This document shows positions 31,740-43,636 of a stretch of DNA of 64,000 nt, one piece after another; position 1 is the stretch's first letter, and each line of letters opens with the position of its first letter. The translations under genes and the position numbers were made by a program. This DNA comes from Nannobrachium achirus (lineage: Eukaryota; Chordata; Actinopteri; Myctophiformes; Myctophidae): positions 49,627,523 to 49,691,522 of the forward strand of contig OY997658.1 of the NCBI GenBank assembly GCA_963921795.1. Direction: 5' to 3'. The notes under the pieces are model-generated. The model did not search any database. It was not told where the DNA came from and saw only the letters and a program-made list of their open reading frames with translations.

Positions 31740-32408
31740 GCAGTGGGGGAAATGGAAAGTACTTTTACTCAAGTAGTATTAGATTACTATTTACAATACT
31801 TTTACTTTACTTTTTCTATAAAAGAATGGGATACTTGTACTTTTTATTTGTATTTATTATATTGTAGTGGCCTGCCCAACATCCGCCATTATCAAGAAGA
31901 ACTTTTGACAAATAATTATAATTTCACCATCATAATTATCTTTTAATAAACCCCTCACTGCTCTCTGCACGGCCCTGTTTGAGCACCTGCCCCCTCACTG
32001 CTCTCTGTACAGCCCTGTTTGAGCACCTGCCCCCTCACTGCCCTCTGCACGGCCCTGTTTGAGCACCTGCCCCCTCACTGCTCTCTGCACGGCCCTGTTT
32101 GAGCACCTGCCCCCTCACTGCCCTCCGCACGGCCCTGTTTGAGCACCTGCCCCCTCACTGCCCTCTGCACCGCCCTGTCTCAGAAGGACAATATTCCTAT
32201 AATTTTCCATAATCTTTACTCTATATCAATTAGTTGAAAGCTTTAGATACTTTGTTGCTGCTTGTTTTATACTTTCGATATCCCAAATCAAACGTTTAGC
32301 CTGTACAGTAGACCTGCAGTTTATTAAAACACTTTGAGAAATGTCTACATTGTGCTGTTACTACTTTTATTCAAGTAATCAATGTGAGTATTTCTACCAG
32401 CACTACTG
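31740..32408. mobile_element. hAT MITE (CAGTGG, AAAGTACTTTTACTC family)
   Basis: Left CAGTGGGGGAAATGGAAAGT and TTTTACTCAAGTA; the right end is the imperfect complement ending CAGCACTACTG. It contains the 40-bp minisatellite at 31951. Confidence 0.55.
31951..32180. repeat. 40-bp minisatellite, 5.7 copies
   Basis: Units of CCCCTCACTGCTCTCTGCAC plus a second 20 bases (GGCCCTG, TTTGAGCACCTGC), differing at one to three positions. Confidence 0.95.
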
Positions 32409-32536
32409 GTACCATACTTTAAAGAGCTTCCATAATGCTCATATTCATCTGTCAATAAATAAAAACATATTCAAAAGCACTGTGTCTATTGTATGTTTGA
32501 CTGATTATGTTTAACACTGTATTGATACATCTAGAA

Positions 32537-32989
32537 CAGTGGTTCTCAACCAGTGGTCCGGGGACCACCAGTGGTCCTGGAGGGGGTTCCAGGTGGTCCC
32601 CAGCTAAATGATGGAGAGTTGGTAACCAAATGGACCCTCATAGATTTTTATGTGTAAATGAAACCAAATGGACCCCTACCGGTCTATTTGGTTTCATTTT
32701 ATGAAAGAATTAAATTATTGTTAAACATGTGCATTATGTGCATATTCTTAATTTACAAGACGATTACAGAATGTAGAATAATTTTTATTGTGATGGTTTG
32801 CCTGTTATCTCTCCTATGGCACCACATCAATACAGTATTGGATTGTGGACTAAATCCTATCCAACAAAACTAAATATTTTAAGTGTTGAGTGTGAGAGGC
32901 TGTAGGCCTGCATCTCATTAAATGGTGGATTGTTGCTCAAATGCCAAATAAATAACGGACCTTGATTTGAACAAGGTTGAAAACCACTG
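32537..32989. mobile_element. hAT MITE (CAGTGGTTCTCAACC ends) with AAATGAAACC hairpin
   Basis: Ends CAGTGGTTCTCAACC and GGTTGAAAACCACTG. Target duplication ATCTAGAA/ATCTATAA (7 of 8). Contains a 19-bp-arm hairpin at 32656-32699. A second element with the same left end begins at 32998, right after the duplication. Confidence 0.88.
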
Positions 32990-32997
32990 ATCTATAA

Positions 32998-33430
32998 CAG
33001 TGGTTCTCAACCTGTGGGTCGGGACTACCCGGGGTCCCCAGATGACGGTCGCTTAGTTATCTCCCGATTAGGGAGTCTTACTGGTAAATAATGAATAGTC
33101 TTCACTTTACATTTAGGGCTCTTGATAACATCTACTGATGATTTATAGATATTTAAGGAATGTTTTACAAAGCATAATTATGTTAACCATGAACAAACAA
33201 GGAGGCCACATTAACAGACAGCCAAGGAATGTGTGTGCAAAGTTTGGCATGGATAGGGGCAACGGTGTAGGAGATTAGAGTAGGACCAAAAGGGTGACGT
33301 GACGGACAGACTGACAGAGGGACTGACAGACAGCCGGTGGAGGTTTTCATAGTAACTTGCGACCTAGTCTTCACTTTACATTATAGGGCTCTTGATAACA
33401 TCTACTAATTATTTATAGATATATTAGGAA
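32998..33430. repeat. Second hAT left end and duplicated GGGCTCTTGATAACATCTAC blocks
   Basis: Starts CAGTGGTTCTCAACCTGTGG; the right end is not identified. Blocks at 33105 and 33368 both read GTCTTCACTTTACATT then GGGCTCTTGATAACATCTAC, a direct duplication about 262 bp apart. Confidence 0.5.
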
Positions 33431-33589
33431 TGTTTTACAAGGTATATAGAAAGCTTGTAAATTATTAGTTACTTATCTACAAATAGCATATAAATAATGC
33501 ATAAATGATTTATAACAGCTCATTATTGTAAACTAGAAGCTCGGCCGCCCGAACTCGGGAACGATGTAAATAGGGAATGATACCCCTCC

Positions 33590-33970
33590 CTTTAATGCAA
33601 ACCCCATTATACCTGTTGTCATAAGATCCGTTTTGACCATCTGTTTGCGTGTGTCCATTTATGCCCATATATGGAGATATTTGTCTGTCTACGTCCATTT
33701 TATGCCCATATATGGAGATCTCTGTAGGACCCGTATTGACCATCTGTTTGCCTGTGTCCATCTATGCTCATATATGGAGATATCTGTATCGGTCTGTCTG
33801 CATCCATTTTATGCCGATATATGGAGATCTCCGTATCTGTTTGTCTGTGTCCCTTTATTCCCATTATGGAGATCTCTGTATCTGTCTGTGCCTCTGACTG
33901 TGTTGCAGACACAGTGCCGGTTCTCCCTTTAATGCAAACCCCATTATACCTGTTGTCATATATGGACACA
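33590..33970. repeat. Tandem CCATATATGG-type repeats
   Basis: Four degenerate units of about 60 bp with TGCCCATATATGGAGAT and CTGTGTCCATTTATGCC-like stretches, flanked by two copies of CCCTTTAATGCAAACCCCAT. Confidence 0.75.
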
Positions 33971-34655
33971 GGCCATATTAGTCCATGGGCCAGACGGGTT
34001 GTCGGTATCAAAAAGGTGGCAAAGGTTACCATGCATTTTTGAAAAGCTCTATATCTGTAGATTATATTTTGGTATGATAACCCTTTCTTAGACCCAGCTA
34101 AATTGGTGTTATCAGCCGCTGGAGTTGGTGTCCCATTAACTTTACATTACAGGGAAAATAAGCAAAAAAATTATCTGCTTTTAGTAGCATTAGAGGGGTG
34201 TCAGGGGTCAAACTAGGGGTTTGTCATGATGCTGAATCCATTGCAAGCATCTGTTTTGCACAAACAACATTCCTTGGGCTAAAAAGACTATGGTTTAGTG
34301 ATGAAAAGTGATGAGTCATCACTTTTGTGGGGGCTGTTTTAGCCCCAGGAATGTTTTTCGTGCTAAACAGATGCTTGCAATGGATTCAGCATCATGAAAA
34401 CCCCCTAGTTTGACCCCTCTTATGCTACTTAAAGCAGATTATTTTTTTGCTTTTTTTCCCTGTAATGTAAAGTTAATGGGACCAACTCTAGCGGCTGATA
34501 ACACCAATTTAGCTGGGTCTAAGAAAGGGTTATCATACCAAAATATAATCTACAGATATAGAGCTTTTCAAAAATGCATGGTAACCTTTGCCACCTTTTT
34601 GATACCGACAACTCGTCTGGCCCATGGACTATATGTTTGCCTGTGTCCATTTAAG
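33955..34655. mobile_element. Fold-back (long palindrome), about 700 bp
   Basis: Left arm from TGGACACAGGC, GGCCAGACGGGTTGTCGG and CCATGCATTTTTGAAAAG through AGCATCTGTTTTGC. The right arm is its near complement to GCCTGTGTCCA. The centre at 34304-34326 is a 23-base perfect palindrome around TGATGAGTCATCA. Non-coding. Confidence 0.88.
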
Positions 34656-34734
34656 CCCATGACATTCAATACGTAACCATGGCATTTTTTGTTGACTCAT
34701 GTGGCGTACGTGATGTCAGAGCCTTTTATGATGT

Positions 34735-34990
34735 GATGTCACAATGAGATAGCGCTTGCGCCGATTTCCTCCGGAACAGCCTGATGTCAACAATCAGCTC
34801 CGCATACGGAGATTCAGAATATTTCGCGCCAGTTTCGGAAAACCGGGTCGGGTCGAGGCCCGGCACTGCACCCCGTGCCGCGGCGGGGAACACGCGTGCC
34901 GAATTTGAAGCCGGTGGGACGAATGGTTCTCGAGATACGCGGATTACAGACACGCACGCACGCACGAACGCAGAGACTTCTCGTATTTAT
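34735..34990. other. GC- and CpG-rich segment of unknown nature
   Basis: Much richer in CpG than its surroundings (CGCGCCAG, CCGTGCCGCGGCGG, ACGCGTGCCG), ending in a CACG-type microsatellite. Frames on both strands show no recognisable domain. It could be a repeat end; I cannot identify it. Confidence 0.4.
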
Positions 34991-35021
34991 AGATAGATGC
35001 CCGTCGCAAGTTGATGATGTG

Positions 35022-35220
35022 ATAAAACCATGTGTGATCTATCCCTATGGAATTTATGGCATGCATGTGCAAATAAAAACAAATGTAATACTTCCTATGG
35101 TTAATATGAGCAAATCAATATTTCAAATGTGTTTGTGTTTTCTTTCTTTTTTTCCTCTTTTTTTTGCACATGCATGCCATAAATTCTATAGGGATAGACC
35201 ACACATGCTGGTTTCATGCT
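35022..35220. mobile_element. Fold-back MITE, about 200 bp
   Basis: Left GATCTATCCCTATGGAATTT and GGCATGCATGTGCAAA; the right is the complement with two or three changes. Confidence 0.75.
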
Positions 35221-35339
35221 GCTTGAGTTGATTGGCAAGCAGTGACAATCTTGGACTGTATCAGCTGTGTGAGAGATGCTGTGTGTGCAACACATTACTG
35301 TACAGTGTACACAGTCTGTTAATGAACCATTCGATGCTG

Positions 35340-35570
35340 ACATCCATCCATCCATCCATCCATCTTCAACCACTTTTCTGGAATCGGGTCGCGGGGGTAA
35401 CAGTTCCAACTGAGACTTCCAGATTTCCCCATCCTGAGCAACCTCCTCCACTCCCTCTGGGAGTATACCGAGGCGTTCCCAGGCCAGCTTGGATATAATC
35501 CTTCCATCTGGTCTTAGGTCTGCCATGGGGTCTCCTCCCAGTGGGACGTGCATCGAGGACCTGTAATGCT
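35340..35570 (-). mobile_element. LINE 3' end (Rex-like) with (GGAT)n tail
   Basis: An ATCC microsatellite followed by CTGGAATCGGGTCGCGGGGG, CCGAGGCGTTCCCAGGCCAG and GGGACGTGC. This is the common 3' end of a fish LINE on the minus strand, ending in (GGAT)n. Clade not certain. Confidence 0.65.
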
Positions 35571-35689
35571 GAAATGAAACGTGATGAGCACAAGGGATGC
35601 AAATAAAATGTTTTAATTGGATAACAGGGGGCAAGGGCCAACATTTTGTCCCAGTCCCATCTGTCAGACATGCCTACATAGTACATACA

Positions 35690-37555
35690 TACTGAAGGAG
35701 ATTTTAGCCTCCATCAAGAGGGGGGGATTTCACAGTCACACACACGCAAACACACACATACACACGCACGCACTATGGAACTAATACCAGTCAGACAATC
35801 ATTTATACCAGAGAGTGCTTATTAAAGGGATTAAGTCCAGCATAGGCTACAGATAATGTGTTATATCCGTAGATAGCAGGTGGGCTGAGCTCACATATCA
35901 ACGCTATTAATCTATCTGCAAAGTAGCCTACTTAAGCTAATACAAATAGCAGACAGTTGCAAAGTAAGAAAAACAAACAATGTAGCTAATAAGGTAACAT
36001 TCCATGTAAGTGTCAAAGCTTGCTTACTGTACATGTTATGTCCTTCACAAATGTCAGTGTGATGAAAATCCTTATTAGCTGGTCAGCAGGACCAGCTCTT
36101 TAAACAGATTACATTGTCCTGAGACATTCAGGGGACCTATTTGCCGATTGGCTGTCCATGTCACATGGTCACCGAGCTCATGATTGGGAGCCAGACCTGT
36201 ACTGCTGTAATGAAATATTTTGTCCAGCAGGGAGCACCATTCCTTCACACTGAGCCAGTGCCTGTGGCCAGCCTGCTTGTGATAAATGAAACAGAAGAAA
36301 AGAGAGGTCTATACTTGAGTAAAAGTACAAAAGTATTGGCATCAAAGTACAAAATGTTTGTATGATTGCTTGTAGATCGGTTATCATTCTTTGATTTTCA
36401 CAAGTCATTGTTGACATCATCATACTAACATTAACATTATTTTTCTTTCAATTCTAAACGTAGAGATTAGGTTATGAAAGGAAGGTGATTAGGTGATGAA
36501 AACTAGCAAAACTATAGCAGCCATTCACTTTAATCAACGCGATGCATCCAATGTAATTGTGATGAGGATGTCAAACAAACGTTAATCACGTCGTATTTAA
36601 TTATACTTCATCTGTTACAGATGATTGTCCAAATAAACCGTACGTTATTTAAACTGTGAGCCATTTATAGACAATATGCAGTGTTGCCCTGGGCATCGTT
36701 GTAGGCTGTAGTAGGTGATGTGTCACACCATCTGCATACCATCTGCATTAACATATGAACTGAACGAGTATGCAAGTTGTCAATGATTTAACTCTATGAC
36801 CATGATATGGGCTTTGGTGTGAAGTCATGAAAATATCGTACCCTACACAATTTACAAAAGCAACACAAAGTACATTCATTGATGAGCTGCTTCTTCCTGT
36901 CATCTGATCAGTGTCCACACAGTAGATTAATTCGAGTTGCATTTTAATATCAAATGAAACAGAGCAAAAACGATGTGCTGAATGAACCAATGCGAGTCTT
37001 TGAGAATTACAGTTAGTATCTTCACCAATAATGAGCACATTTCTAGAGACACGGTAACACATTCATTGTACTAAATGACAAGAAAGCATATATTTAGAAC
37101 GATATGTAGCAGTGAAATACCACAAGATTTTGGAAAATGCCTACAATCAATACACTTATTTGAACACCTTGGTTACATTAAGTTCTGCATAATGCGTACT
37201 TTCTGCTTTTGGTACATTTTAATACAAATACTTTTTATACTTGTACTCAAGTATCCTACATTTTGAATACAAGACTTCCACTGACATTGCAGTATTGCAT
37301 GATACTTAAGTAAAGAATGCGAGTACTTTTCCCACTACTGCCTAATAAGCATGCTAGTTTTAGTACAATCAGACATCACAGATAGATTTATAGAGTAATA
37401 GGCTCTAAGGCAACTGCAAACTTAGCAGGAGTCCTCCAGGCTATGGGGGAAAGTAGCTGTTGGAAAAAGTACTCAAATGTTTTACACTTGTTTTTTTTAA
37501 AGTATCTTAAAAGTATCAATACTGCACTGTAGATGTACTCAGTTATAAGTAAAAG
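35690..37555. other. Intergenic with AAAGTAC-type hAT fragments; no gene seen
   Basis: 36310-36360 and 37290-37345 resemble the two ends of an AAGTACTTTT hAT MITE. A half core (GCTTGTAGATCGG) is at 36369. Short frames show no domain. Confidence 0.45.

Positions 37556-37615
<60 letters not shown>
37556..37615. repeat. (CA)n microsatellite
   Basis: About 27 CA units followed by a G run. An imperfect CAAAACTTTTTTTT array follows at 37785-37880. Confidence 0.95.
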
Positions 37616-37616
<1 letters not shown>

Positions 37617-37996
37617 GGGGGGGGGGGGGAGTGACAAAATTCATAGATCTAGAACACAGACTTCATAGATATAGAACACAGAATATGTACAGTACAGTAC
37701 AGTGAGGTACAGTATACAGTACAGTAAAGTACAGTAAGGTAATACGCAGTTATTACTGTTGTTTGAGCACGCCCGAGTTTTTTCAAAACTTTTTTTTTCC
37801 CAAAAACTTTTTTTTCCAAAACTTTTTTTTTTCAAAAAATATATATATTTTTTTTTTCAAAAAACTTTTTTTTTCCATCTGACCAGCTTATATATTGACT
37901 GTGTCAATTCTTGTTATTGTAATTTGATCGACCTTCAGTGGAAACTATATGTTTGTTAACTCCTGCAGGGCAAAGCAGAGATCATCAGAGAGAGAC

Positions 37997-39560
37997 TTTT
38001 TTTTTTTTTTTTTTCTTTTACTTTTAACAAATCTTTTATTACAAAATAATTTTAAAATCCAGTCATTTATATTCACAATTACATGTCTAGATCAAAATAT
38101 CCATACACTTATTTAAAAAATATGTTAAATATTAAATTGTCTTCTAACACAGAACATAATGCATCCTTATAACACCATTTTTCAATGAATTCATCAATGT
38201 TGTTCATTCCTTTAAAAAAAATGAAAATCAATACGAATTCAGGCCTTCACCAAAGACACAAAAATAGGCAGCACATCTTGCCCTGCCCTGTCCTCTGCTC
38301 TATTTTTCCTGCTACTGTAAATGGCCATTTTAGCCTCTCCTATAACCAGATTCAGTAGTTGCCATTTCACACTGTCAGTTTTTCTGTAGCCTGCCCCCAT
38401 TATAAAGGCAGTCTTAGACCACTTTTCACCAAACCATACAAACATGTTTTCCAACATATTAAAAAGGTCACAAAGTCTTTTACAATCGTAGAAACAATGA
38501 AAAACTGTCTCTTTATCTTTACAAAAAGGACATTCACTTGAAACAGTAGGATTGATCATAGAGATAAACTCATTCACAGCAATGTCACTATGTAGAATCC
38601 TCCATTGTAAATCCCCAGTTCTTTTTCTGATAGGTGGTTTATATAAAACCCTCCAAACTGGTTTCACCTCACTGTCTACTTCCAGTTTTTGTCTCCAAAC
38701 AGTGTCAACCCTTCCATTCAGTTTGGTTTTATTCAATGCTTTGACACAACATTTATACAACAGTTTTCCTTTAGCTGTGAATAAATCTACCACTTTACAT
38801 TGTTCAAGATTGAAAAGAGACCCCGAAGCCCCCCTCCAGGTCTGGCAGACTCTGGCTCAAAACCCAGTTCTGGAAAAGGGTCACTCTCATCAGGAACCTC
38901 TACCCCCACACTGTACTCTTGCAGCATTTCCACTTCTTCTTTAGTCAATCTTTTCAACCATAAATTCAACATGTTTCTAGACTGTCGTAACGACCTCAAG
39001 CCCAAAAAAAGAAGCAAAAGCCTGTGTGTTGCTCAAGTCAGGACCAGCTATTTCTACAATGTTCCTCAATCTGACAGCTCCGGCTGCACAAAGCATCTTG
39101 TTTAAACCTGGTGTAGAATTGTCCTGTATATCTAACTTGGCTCCATTAATGAGGGGCTCTTCGAGTAACCAGTGTAAGGAACATGTGGGTTCCAGTGACC
39201 TCCATTTAAAACAGTTCCATGATTTAATAACTGCTTGATAAAAAGGAGGTAACCTATGCAGGTTTAAAACAGTACAGTCCATTAAAAAAGAGAGGAGTCT
39301 AACCCTAGACCAGCTGTCCTTTGACCAGCTGCAGCTTCTCGCCACACAACGTCTGTTGGGCCTGTAAGAAAACGTTGTGCAAACTGTATTCTAAAAGCTG
39401 CTATCCTACTTTCTATGTGAATAAGTCCTTGTCCTCCCTCCTCTTTTGGTAGAAACAAAACACTTTGTGGTACCCAGTGTAATTTGTCCCACTGGGTGTC
39501 ACACCAGTCATGTTGCCATACCTTAGCTTTTGCTGAACTGACGCCACTGCCTCCAGTTAT
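37997..39560 (-). pseudogene. 3' part of a Tx1/L1-like LINE, broken
   Basis: Poly-T at 37997 marks the A tail of a minus-strand element. The frame at 38239-38793 encodes a typical C-terminus of fish Tx1-group ORF2: GDLQWRILHSDIAVNEFI, then the finger CPFCKDKETVFHCFYDC, and MAIYSSRKNRAEDRAG. Upstream coding continues in shifted frames at 38787-39017 and 38977-39345, and on to about 39560. At least two frameshifts and a 5' truncation make it dead. It is distinct from the U2 element. Confidence 0.82.
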
Positions 39561-39818
39561 TCAGATTATTTGTAGTCAGCAGATATTACATTTAATAGCC
39601 ACCGGCAAAGAAGTTCATACCACAGAGCAACATGTTCACCTCTTTCAGTAAATACCAAGTATGGGGTGAATGTTGAAAGTGGCTTTTAAATAGTTTTATG
39701 GCTAAATGGATACCATTGCAAGTGTGTGTGTGTGGGTGTGGGTGTGACTGTGACTGTGACTGTGTGCGCGCGTGCGCGTGCCTTGGATAAAGACGCTATA
39801 GGCTACAGATCCATCTAA

Positions 39819-39821
<3 letters not shown>

Positions 39822-39874
<53 letters not shown>
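39822..39874. repeat. (TA)n microsatellite
   Basis: About 26 TA units. It is preceded by a SINE tail fragment at 39780 (CCTTGGATAAAGACGCTAT). Confidence 0.95.
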
Positions 39875-39878
<4 letters not shown>

Positions 39879-40354
39879 AAAAATTTAATTTCTTCTGTAA
39901 TATAATTCAACAATTATAACTTTCATAATATTCCAGATACATTGCGCATGCAGTGAAATATTCAAAACCTTTTTTTGTTTTATGGCATGGCATACTTTTG
40001 AATTTTTATGGCATACAGCTCATGAATATCAAACTCCATATCTCAAAATATTACCATATTACACAAGACCACTCAAAGCAAGGATTTATAATGCAGAAAT
40101 GTCAACCCTCTGAAGTCAGAGTTGCTTGAATTTCAGTGTGAAGTTTCCGCAGCCGATTTGGGGTGCTATGCATCTGCATGTTTTTTTTTTTACACAATAT
40201 TCCGAATTTGTAGATGCATCTGTAAATGCACCATTTACCATTTACCACTTTATACTACTACTCCATTACATCTCAGAGAGGCAACCATTGTACTTTTACT
40301 GAATTTGACAGATTTAGTTACTTTAGTTACTGTATATTTAGATTATTCTTTACA

Positions 40355-40452
<98 letters not shown>

Positions 40453-41273
40453 ATGCATGCGTGCGTTTAGTTTTACATTTTTATTTGAAGACATGCTGTG
40501 ATGACCATACCCAAGCACACTGCCATTTATGCTATTTTTATACCTAGCTATGGTATGGACATGTATGGGACATGTATGGGACATGATACTTGCATATCAA
40601 AGAAGCACTATCAAGTTTCATTGGCATGATTTGGCTGAGAAAGGACCTTAAAAGGCCATTCCAACTTTAACTTTCTGCATAGCAAGCAATAAAAACTAAT
40701 ATAAAAGCATGCTAAGGCGGTTGGCTCAGAACCCATTGCAGAGGAGTTCAGAGTTCCATTCGGTGGTGAGTGAGACTTCATCGGTCCTTTAAATGTGTTA
40801 TAGATGTAAGCTATTCATAGATAATCATAAATGTTTCAGAGGCGTTAGTTATTCATAGTCATATAAATGTTTTAGAGCTATATAGTCATATGAATCTATA
40901 AGACATGTTAGCTTTTCGTTGTTAACATGCCTCCGTTTAATGTGCCACAAAGTTACTGACGTGACCCATCTGCACACAAATAAGAATGCGTGGACACTGA
41001 CAGCTTAATTGATGTTATATTGTACGGATTGAAATGACTGACTGTGTATTATTTTATTTATAATGATATGGGTTTGGGCAAGATTGGATTTGCATTGCAT
41101 GCACTTTTACATTATTATTGTTGTTGTTGTTTTAAAGTAGCAATATTGTTTTTGTTTAACCTGAGTACAGTTTGGCTAGTCTACCCACCTCTGAATGTAA
41201 CTTTAATTCATACAATGGAATTAAAGTGTATTAGAAAGAAAAAAATATATATTAGTTATAAGCAAATAAGGGG
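39875..41273. other. Intergenic with (GT)n and SINE tail fragment; no gene seen
   Basis: GT repeat at 40357-40451 and a SINE tail ATGCACCATTTACCATTTA at 40227. Frames crossing the repeat are artefacts. No other feature seen. Confidence 0.5.
40357..40451. repeat. (GT)n microsatellite
   Basis: About 47 GT units. Confidence 0.97.
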
Positions 41274-41779
41274 CACGGTGGCGCAGTCAGTAGTGCTGTC
41301 GCCTCACAGCTAGAAGGTCCTGGGTTCGATTCCCTCCGGGGGACACTGTGGGTGCTGGGGGCGTGTTCCCTCCTCCGCGTCATCAGTGCCCACACCCTAG
41401 GTGGGGTTGGCAAAAGGGCCTTTCTGTGTGGAGTTTGCATGTTCTCCCCGTGTCTCCTAGGGTAGATACCCTCACAAAAACATGCAGTAATCCTGGTCTC
41501 TATAAAGCCTCCCCCTGGCCAGCCGGGGCGCCTGATGGAGGGGAATGGAACTGGTTGGAATAACGTGTTCCTTCCACGCGCTATGTCCAACCGGGGAAGC
41601 TCCCCCTGTCAGGTGATAAGAAGCGGCCTGCTCACTCCTCATGCATTGAAGGAAGCATGAGCTCAGTTCGGGGCCCTCCCCAGGTTGGCAGAGGGAGAGT
41701 AGAGCCCAGGATCACAGCTTAGGCAATTGGCACCGGGTGAAAAAATGGGTTACAAAAATCGTGGGATAATAAAAAAAAA
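41274..41779 (+). mobile_element. DANA-like tRNA-derived SINE
   Basis: The head GGCACGGTGGCGCAGTCAGT and GGGTTCGATTCCC form A- and B-box-like parts. TTTCTGTGTGGAGTTTGCAT is the conserved body of this fish SINE group. It ends in a 17-base A tract. Confidence 0.82.
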
Positions 41780-41922
41780 AAAAAAAAAGTAATAAGCAAA
41801 TAACAAACAAACAAACAAAAATAACCGAATGGGCATTTCATTGTACCGTATGCACTAATATTGAAACGGATCACTCTTTTCACATGTGAAAAGAAATGTA
41901 AAAATGTCGCTCTTATGAAGTG

Positions 41923-41964
41923 CTACTGTTAGTGAACTTTATACCTAAAGTTCACTAACAGTAG
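41923..41964. repeat. Perfect hairpin beside LINE
   Basis: Nineteen-base arms (CTACTGTTAGTGAACTTTA and its complement) around TACC, about 40 bases before the LINE coding frame. Confidence 0.9.
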
Positions 41965-42007
41965 GTATAAGTATGCTGTACGCTATGTTAGTAAACATGA
42001 AGCAACG

Positions 42008-43636
42008 ATGAGAGCAGACTCTATGGCTGATAAGCTCCTTAGCCATAATGTTACTGGGTTCTGGAAGGAGGTTAAAGCTATGAACAGGAGTAATACTTCT
42101 CTACCCTGTACCATTGATGGTGTCTCTGGAGAGGACAAAATAGCAGAGCTGTGGAGGGAGCATTACTCTACTACATTTAATTGTGTTAAGAGTGACCCAT
42201 ATAATATGGGCAACATTCTTAGTTGTGATGCGGTTGGGGTCACAGTTAATGAGGTCCACAAAGCAATAGAACAGCTAGCTGTTAACAAAGCTAGTGGCTC
42301 TGATAAGATCACTGCTGAGCACCTTAAACATGCCAGTCCTAAGGTTGCTGTTCTGCTTGCCATATGTTTTACTGGTCTCATGACGCATGGCCTGTTGCCT
42401 CAATCTATGTTGTCTGTCACTCTGGTGCCGATAATTAAGGACAAAGCAGGCAAGGTGGGGAGCTTGGATAACTATAGACCTATAGCTCTAGCCAGTGTTA
42501 TGTCCAAGGTCCTTGAAAGAGTCTTACTAGATCGACTGAGTTCCTATTTTGGGTCCACTGATAATCAGTTTGGGTTTAAGGCCAAACATGGGACTGATTT
42601 ATGTATTTATGCTCTGAAAGAGGTTGTTGAAAAATATAGAAGCCAGAACTCCTCTGTTTTAGTTGGTTTTATTGATGCCTCCCGGGCCTTCGACCGGGTA
42701 AATCACCAGAAACTGTTTATAAAACTGAGAGAAAGGGGTGTGCCTAGCAGCATCATTCGCATATTGGCATTTTGGTATGCTAACCAGAGTATGCAGGTCA
42801 GATGGGGAAATGGGGTGTCTGCTCCCTTCTCTGTGGGCAATGGGGTTCGCCAGGGGGGGCTACTTTCGCCAGCCTTATTTAATTTATATATGAATGATCT
42901 TTCTGTGCAGTTAAATAACTGTAAGACTGGCTGTATGGTTGGGAACACCCGAGTGAACCATCTTATGTATGCAGATGATCTAGCTATACTTTCTCCCAGC
43001 AGTGCTGGGTTTCAACTACTGTTGAATATCTGTACTGAATATGGCATAGCGTTCGATGTTAAGTATAATGCCAAAAAGAGTGTTGTAATGACCTGCAGGG
43101 CGAAAGGGGACAAGGACCTTTCCTTTCCTTCTTTCTTTCTGTCAGGACAAGTGCTATCAGTGTGTAGCAAAGCAAAGTATCTTGGACATGTTATAACAGA
43201 CCAAATGACTGATGATGATGATCTATATAGGCAGCGTCGCATATTATATGCGCAAGCAAATATGCTATGTAGGAAATTTCACTCATGTTCTAATGAAGTG
43301 AAGGCAAACCTATTTAGAGCATACTGCACACCTCTGTATACTGCCCCCCTGTGGGTCAAGTTCAGGAAGGCAAGCATTCATAAACTTCAGGTTGCATATA
43401 ATGACTGTATGAGGATTTTAATGAGAAAACCAAGGTGGAGTAGTGCAAGTGAGTTATTCTGTAACATGGGCATTAATACTTTTCACGCACTTATGAGAAA
43501 CTTGATGTACAGATTTATGAGTCGTTTGGATGAGTCTCAAAACTCTATTATCAAACTGCTGACTAACCCCTGCCTAAGTGCTACACGGTATCAGTCTCCG
43601 TTCTGGAAACACTGGTATGAGTGTCTCTTGTTGTAG
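42008..43636 (+). CDS. Reverse transcriptase of a 5'-truncated non-LTR retrotransposon
   Basis: 542 residues, uninterrupted. RT blocks in order: LDNYRPIALASVMSKVLERV, FIDASRAFDRVNHQKLF, NGVRQGGLLSPALFNLYMND, the catalytic YADD at 321-324, and SKAKYLGHVITD. There is no endonuclease domain, so the element is cut off at its 5' end. AATAAA (43725) is followed by a (GATGAT)n tail to 43758, so the 3' end is complete. The first Met is arbitrary. The RT copies element RNA at the target site; clade not assigned. It is unrelated to the U2 element at the level of these motifs. Confidence 0.85.
   Translation: MRADSMADKLLSHNVTGFWKEVKAMNRSNTSLPCTIDGVSGEDKIAELWREHYSTTFNCVKSDPYNMGNILSCDAVGVTVNEVHKAIEQLAVNKASGSDKITAEHLKHASPKVAVLLAICFTGLMTHGLLPQSMLSVTLVPIIKDKAGKVGSLDNYRPIALASVMSKVLERVLLDRLSSYFGSTDNQFGFKAKHGTDLCIYALKEVVEKYRSQNSSVLVGFIDASRAFDRVNHQKLFIKLRERGVPSSIIRILAFWYANQSMQVRWGNGVSAPFSVGNGVRQGGLLSPALFNLYMNDLSVQLNNCKTGCMVGNTRVNHLMYADDLAILSPSSAGFQLLLNICTEYGIAFDVKYNAKKSVVMTCRAKGDKDLSFPSFFLSGQVLSVCSKAKYLGHVITDQMTDDDDLYRQRRILYAQANMLCRKFHSCSNEVKANLFRAYCTPLYTAPLWVKFRKASIHKLQVAYNDCMRILMRKPRWSSASELFCNMGINTFHALMRNLMYRFMSRLDESQNSIIKLLTNPCLSATRYQSPFWKHWYECLLL

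Noticed and set aside
31951-32180. Possible coding tandem repeat
   Set aside because: The unit is 40 bp, not a multiple of three, and sits inside a hAT MITE.
34784-34996. Frames in the GC-rich segment
   Set aside because: No domain, no splice or promoter support; open by composition.
40122-40584. Long frames on both strands across 40357-40451
   Set aside because: Artefacts of the (GT)n repeat.
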